DNA of 9,279 nucleotides from Planctomycetia bacterium. Lineage in GTDB: Bacteria; Planctomycetota; Planctomycetia; Pirellulales; UBA1268. Of the stretch, positions 5,950 to 9,279 are shown piece after piece. Each line of letters begins with the position of its first letter. Positions within the stretch are counted from its first letter, which is position 1. Made by a program: the position numbers and the translations under genes. The notes under the pieces were generated by a model. That model made no database searches, was not told the origin of the DNA, and was given only the letters and a program-made list of their open reading frames with translations. The DNA is taken from positions 1-9,279 of the forward strand of contig RFPF01000104.1 in NCBI GenBank assembly GCA_009926295.1, read 5' to 3'.

Positions 5950-6777
5950 ATGCTCGACCAGTACGACAAGATCACCGAGGCCTGCGCCGCGATCGCCGCG
6001 CGGTGGCCCCATGCACCGGCCGCAGGCGTGATCCTCGGCAGCGGGCTCGGCGGCGTCACGGGAGCGATCACCGAGAAAGTGACGATCCCGTACGACGAGA
6101 TCCCGCACTTCGCCCGCTCGACCGCGCACGGCCACGCGGGCCAGCTGGTCTGCGGCCGCCTCGAAGGCGTGCCGGTGGTGGTGATGGAGGGCCGCCAGCA
6201 CGCCTACGAAGGCTATCCCCTCGCCCAGATCACGTTTCCCGTGCGGGTCCTCCGGCGACTCGGAGCGGGCCGGCTGATCGTGACCAATGCGTGCGGCGGG
6301 CTCAATCCGCACTTCCGGACCGGCGACCTGATGGTGATCGACGACCACATCAATCTCATGAACGACAACCCGCTCGTCGGGATCAACGACGAGCGGCTCG
6401 GGCCTCGGTTCCCCGACATGTCGGCCCCCTATACGCCGCGGCTCATCGACGAGGCGCTGGAGGTGGCCCGCCGGGAGAACTTCGTGGCCCACCGGGGCGT
6501 GTATGTCGCGGTGACGGGACCGAACCTCGAGACCCGGGCAGAATACCGGTTTCTGCGCGGGATCGGGGCCGACGTGGTGGGAATGTCGACCGTGCCCGAG
6601 GTGATCGTCGCCGTCCACTCCGGTCTGGAGGTGCTCGGCATCTCGGTGATCACCGACATGTGCCTGCCGGACGCGCTGGAGGCGGCGACGGTGGAGAAGA
6701 TCCTCGCCGTGGCCCGCTCGGCGGAGCCGAAACTCCGCGCCATCGTGACGCGGGCCGTGAAGTCCGCAGCAGGCTGA
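5950..6777 (+). CDS. Purine nucleoside phosphorylase, trimeric (class I) type
   Basis: It cleaves purine nucleosides with phosphate to free base and ribose 1-phosphate in salvage. The 275 residues match the trimeric PNP family: GVILGSGLG at 26-34 (phosphate Ser31), GHAG at 61-64 (His62), MEGRQHAYEGY at 79-89 (Arg82, His84, Tyr86), VTNACGGLNP at 111-120, GPNLETRAE at 190-198 (base-binding Glu194), GMSTVPEVIVA at 211-221 (Met212) and ITDMCLPDAL at 234-243. Aligning by eye with human PNP, Asp236 stands where Asn243 gives preference for 6-oxopurines, and Leu193 replaces Phe200. An aspartate there is seen in the related methylthioadenosine phosphorylases, so specificity could be broader. The frame is open upstream, but the ATG at 5950, with GAGGGA at 5940-5945, gives the normal family length and avoids overlapping the TPR gene. 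Confidence 0.93.
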   Translation: MLDQYDKITEACAAIAARWPHAPAAGVILGSGLGGVTGAITEKVTIPYDEIPHFARSTAHGHAGQLVCGRLEGVPVVVMEGRQHAYEGYPLAQITFPVRVLRRLGAGRLIVTNACGGLNPHFRTGDLMVIDDHINLMNDNPLVGINDERLGPRFPDMSAPYTPRLIDEALEVARRENFVAHRGVYVAVTGPNLETRAEYRFLRGIGADVVGMSTVPEVIVAVHSGLEVLGISVITDMCLPDALEAATVEKILAVARSAEPKLRAIVTRAVKSAAG

Positions 6778-6795
6778 CGGTCGCGCGCAGGCCGG

Positions 6796-7513
6796 TCACC
6801 CGCCCCGGCGGCCGCCCGCCGGGAGCCCGAGTTGCGTGCGGCGCACGTCCATCGCGCGGCGATATTCGGTCGCCTGGGCCCGCTGCTCCGGAGTCGACTG
6901 GTCGATCCGCCGCTTGGAGCGGTCGTTGCGGCCCTCTTCGGTGCGGCCGCCGCCCGGCCGTCCGCCGCCGGTGTTGGCGCCTCCGCCTCCACGATCGCCA
7001 CCGCGATCACCGCCCGGCCCACCAGCGCCCGCCTGCTGCTGATTCCGCTTTTCCCGCTCCGCCTGCCAGGCCTTGCGGCGTTCCTCCTCGGCCTTGATCC
7101 GCCGATCCCGCCTGCCGATCGGCGGGCGGAAGCCTGAAATACGACGCCAGTTCGGCACGCTCGCGGGCCTGGAAGAGCCGCCCCATCTCCGGGCCGACCT
7201 GCTCGCGCTGCTCCCGGGGCAGATCCCGCATCTTTTCCATCATCGGCCCGAAACTCGGCGCCGACTCGTACGGCACCTCGCCCCGCGCGATCCGCTCGTA
7301 CTCGAGCACCTGCCTGTCGACCAGCTGCCGCACCTCGGCCACGGCGCGGGGGCTCGAAAAGAAACCCAACGCCCAGAGCGAAGGGAACGCGATCAACAGC
7401 AGCGCCAGAAGGACGGCCAGGCAGCGCTTCAGCGTTCGGCTGCGGGAGCCGCGGGCATCCCGCTCGGCCGCAAGTGCAGCCACAGCCCGGCGCTTTTCTG
7501 CGGTCGATGTCAT
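6796..7513 (-). pseudogene. Single-pass membrane protein with Gly/Arg-rich tail, frameshifted
   Basis: The gene starts at ATG 7513-7511, with GGGAGG (7528-7523) 9 bases upstream. Residues 1-30 are basic, and a membrane helix (CLAVLLALLLIAFPSLWALG, about 31-50) gives an N-in, C-out single-pass topology. Next is a helical domain with FGPMMEKMRDLPREQREQV and ASYFRLPPADRQA (to residue 135). The meaningful frame then switches: continuation DRRIKAEEERRKAWQAEREK lies one base out of register. A single extra C in the CCC at 7107-7109 (+ strand) explains it. Removing one base gives a 238-residue protein ending in a Gly/Arg/Asn-rich low-complexity region and STPEQRAQATEYRRAMDVRR, a 'PEQR..' pattern I associate with planctomycete membrane proteins. 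Unrepaired, frame one runs on to 7007 as nonsense. No named function is known to me. Real mutation or sequencing error cannot be distinguished. Confidence 0.75.
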
Positions 7514-7602
7514 CTGCGAAGTCCTCCCGTACGTGGCATTTGTGCGGTCCGGCACGCCCGGCCGCCGCCGAATTGAACGGCCCGCCGGCCGGAAGGTCGC
7601 GA
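7514..7602 (-). other. Intergenic region with GC hairpin, possible weak terminator
   Basis: This is the 89-bp gap between the cytochrome-type gene and the membrane-protein gene, both on the - strand. A 7-bp stem (7558-7564 CCGGCCG with 7586-7592 CGGCCGG) encloses a smaller CCG/CGG stem around AATTGAA. No T-run follows on the - strand, so termination is doubtful and read-through into the downstream gene is likely. The Shine-Dalgarno at 7523-7528 lies in this gap. Confidence 0.25.
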
Positions 7603-9279
7603 TCACTCCGGAGGCCGCGGATTCCCGGTGGAAACCTGCGAATCAGACCCGAGGTAGGCCACCAGATCGACGATCTCCTGCTCCTCCAACGATTGGAGCA
7701 GCCCGTCGGGCATCAGGGAAGCCTGCGACGGCTCCCGGACCTCGATGTCCTCCTGCGCGATCGAATGTCGGTTCTGCGCGGTCTGCACGGTGAGCGTCGC
7801 CTCGTTCTCCCCTGCCACGATGCCGGAAAGAACGCGGCCGTCGGCGAGCACGAACCGCGTCACGAGGAAGTCCTTCGTGACCACGGCACTCGGGTCGACG
7901 ACGTTGGTGAGGAGGTAATCGAGGTTTCTCCGGTCGGCTCCGGTCAGGTCCGGCCCGATCTCCCCGCCGCTCCCGAACAGCCGATGGCACGCCCCGCAGT
8001 GCTTCGAGAACAGCTGCCGCCCGCGGGTCGGCGCCGCCGTCGCCAGCCGCTCCGGCGTGAGCGTCCGCTTGAGGCGTTCGATCGTCTCCCGCCTGTCGTC
8101 CGGCAATTCACGCACCTCGCCCCAGGCGGCGACGAGCCGGGCGGTGCACGCGGGATCGCCGAGCGCCACGATCTGCCGCGCCTGCGCGGCCGACAGGTCG
8201 CCGCGCGCGACGACGCCCTTCTCGAGCAGTTCCAGCAGGGCGGGCGCGAATGAGGGACGCGACACGAGCGCCTCGATCACGGCGGGGCGGTCGACCGGAT
8301 GAAACCGCTTGTAGGCGGCCGCCAGCCTCCGGCCGATGCCCGCGTCGTCGAACCTTGTCAGGCCGGCGAGGGCCGTCGTATTGAGAAACTTTTCGTCGAG
8401 CAGCCTCTCGCACACCTCGCGGAGGTCCGCGGGCCGAGCCTCGATGAGCGACTCGAGCGCCCGCCTGCGGGTGGGCAGATCGGACCTCGGATCGAGCGCG
8501 AGCCGCCGCACCTCGTCGAGGGCCTGCCCGTCGCCGAACACAACCGCCAGGGAGCGGACCGTGGACCCCGCGCCGGCATCCACCCCGAGCGACGCCACGA
8601 ACCGGTCCCAGGCGGCCGGCTTCCGCACCCGCCGCTGGCCGGTGAGCCCCGCCGCCAGCCCCGCGAGGAGGTCGGCCTGGGCGTCGCAAGGAGCGCTGGT
8701 GCCGAGTTCGAGCAGACGGGCGATCGGCTCGGGCCGCCGGGCCGCGAGTTCCCCGACACGCCGCGCCGTCCACGCCCTGACGGCCGGGAAGCGGCCCTCG
8801 ACCGCCAGCTGCACGAGCGCAACCGGGTCTCGCTCCGCCAACGGCATCAACCCGAACCACACGAGCGCCGGCAGGTTGTGGTCGGCGGCATCCTCGTCGT
8901 GGCCGAGAAGGGCCGCCGCGAGCCGTGGTCGGTCGGCGACGGGAAGCCGCTGCAGCGACGATGCGAGGGCCAGCCGCACGAGCGCGGAAGGGTCGCTCGA
9001 CGCCAGCCGCGCGAGCGTGTCGACGAGGCCGGGTGCGCGCGGCTCCGTATCGGCCCGCACGAGGCCCGTCGCCGTGTCGAGCGGCAGTTCGTCGGTGAGA
9101 AGCCGCACCCCCCAGGCACGGACGTGCTCGTCGGGATCGTCGAGGGCGGTCGCGCACACGTCGCGCGGCAGCCTGTCGAGCGAGTGCAGGGTCCACAGGC
9201 CGCGCAGGCGGAACACGGCGTCGCCGGGACGCGAGGCGAGCGCGAGGAGCGGCCCGACCGCGGGATCGACGTCGATCCC
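7603..9279 (-). CDS. HEAT-repeat and PVC-type heme-binding (cytochrome c) protein, N-terminus outside window
   Basis: The frame is open from the right edge to TGA at 7605-7603, 558 residues in the window. The GTG at 9216-9214 is internal, because the preceding codons (DPAVGPLLALASRPGDAV) continue the same repeat pattern. About the first 390 residues are Leu/Ala/Arg-rich helical pairs typical of HEAT repeats. The C-terminal ~150 residues form a c-type heme domain: CGACH at 7998-7984 in SKHCGACHRLFGSGGEIGPDLTG, then VVDPSAVVTKDF, a small beta unit (ADGRVLSGIVAGE), SLMPDGL with the probable axial Met (codon 7713-7711), and IVDLVAYL. This is the planctomycete/verrucomicrobial heme-binding domain, usually attached to a large membrane-bound dehydrogenase (beta-propeller) N-terminus and exported, since heme attachment occurs outside the cytoplasm. 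The propeller and signal peptide would lie beyond the window. Role: electron transfer in periplasmic oxidation; substrate unknown. Confidence 0.9.
   Translation of the reverse strand, partial: GIDVDPAVGPLLALASRPGDAVFRLRGLWTLHSLDRLPRDVCATALDDPDEHVRAWGVRLLTDELPLDTATGLVRADTEPRAPGLVDTLARLASSDPSALVRLALASSLQRLPVADRPRLAAALLGHDEDAADHNLPALVWFGLMPLAERDPVALVQLAVEGRFPAVRAWTARRVGELAARRPEPIARLLELGTSAPCDAQADLLAGLAAGLTGQRRVRKPAAWDRFVASLGVDAGAGSTVRSLAVVFGDGQALDEVRRLALDPRSDLPTRRRALESLIEARPADLREVCERLLDEKFLNTTALAGLTRFDDAGIGRRLAAAYKRFHPVDRPAVIEALVSRPSFAPALLELLEKGVVARGDLSAAQARQIVALGDPACTARLVAAWGEVRELPDDRRETIERLKRTLTPERLATAAPTRGRQLFSKHCGACHRLFGSGGEIGPDLTGADRRNLDYLLTNVVDPSAVVTKDFLVTRFVLADGRVLSGIVAGENEATLTVQTAQNRHSIAQEDIEVREPSQASLMPDGLLQSLEEQEIVDLVAYLGSDSQVSTGNPRPPE

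Noticed and set aside
5131..6618. 495-codon open frame on the - strand over the TPR and phosphorylase genes
   Set aside because: Antisense to genes with clear motifs; the translation is Arg/Gly/His-rich and featureless.
6804..6823. 8-bp GC stem-loop near the convergent gene ends, possible bidirectional terminator
   Set aside because: The stem (6804-6811 with 6816-6823) is made by Gly/Arg codons at the end of the - strand gene and is not followed by a T-run in either direction.
6832..7137. 101-codon + strand frame with a hydrophobic, membrane-like translation
   Set aside because: It is the complement of the Gly/Arg-rich coding region of the frameshifted - strand gene; antisense Gly/Arg/Glu codons give Ala/Pro/Leu-rich shadows.
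1..9279. Search for tRNA, rRNA, riboswitch, phage, toxin-antitoxin or defence genes
   Set aside because: No supporting motif was seen on either strand; nearly all the sequence is accounted for by the listed genes.

Overview
The window is a high-GC bacterial chromosome segment that most resembles the Planctomycetota, probably a Pirellula-like lineage. I infer this from the protein families, since no rRNA or other taxonomic marker is present. The strongest pointers are a HEAT-repeat plus 'PVC-type' heme-binding protein at the right end, a planctomycete-like short omega subunit, the arginine-rich inner-membrane protein, and the small Asp-rich ORF beside a TPR protein.

Layout. From 1 to 5174 on the + strand there is a tightly packed housekeeping cluster: yicC (start outside the window), gmk, rpoZ, coaC, coaB, argC and argJ. 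Spacings run from a 4-bp overlap (gmk/rpoZ) to about 50 bp. The yicC-gmk-rpoZ-coa order is an old and widespread bacterial arrangement. Here the coenzyme A step is carried by two separate ORFs instead of one fused coaBC, and two arginine-biosynthesis genes follow. After a 105-bp gap with an A/T-rich patch (5175-5279) come a small acidic protein, a TPR protein and a trimeric-type purine nucleoside phosphorylase, all still on the + strand. From 6796 to the right edge the genes lie on the - strand: a single-pass membrane protein that is frameshifted in this sequence, and behind it (upstream in its own direction) the C-terminal part of a HEAT-repeat/cytochrome c protein that runs off the window. 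The two strands converge with only 18 bp between stop codons.

How the genes work together. gmk and the phosphorylase act in purine nucleotide metabolism and salvage. rpoZ supplies an RNA polymerase subunit. coaC and coaB carry out two consecutive steps from 4'-phosphopantothenate to 4'-phosphopantetheine. argC and argJ act in the N-acetylated ornithine/arginine pathway. yicC encodes an RNase-family protein.

The most unusual thing in the window is not a new gene system but a structural anomaly. Between coaB and argC lies a perfect 74-bp inverted repeat (2864-2937 and 2963-3036) with a 25-bp spacer. The right arm is genuine argC coding sequence. The left arm is its reverse complement and sits where the coaB end, the intergenic region and the argC start codon should be. 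As a result coaB ends in antisense-argC codons and argC has no usable start codon. This looks like a template-switch/fold-back event, either real and recent or an amplification or assembly artefact. A second lesion, a one-base frameshift near 7107-7109, lies in the membrane-protein gene. I found no tRNA, rRNA, CRISPR, insertion sequence or defence/secretion system, and I do not see a convincing undescribed system in this window.
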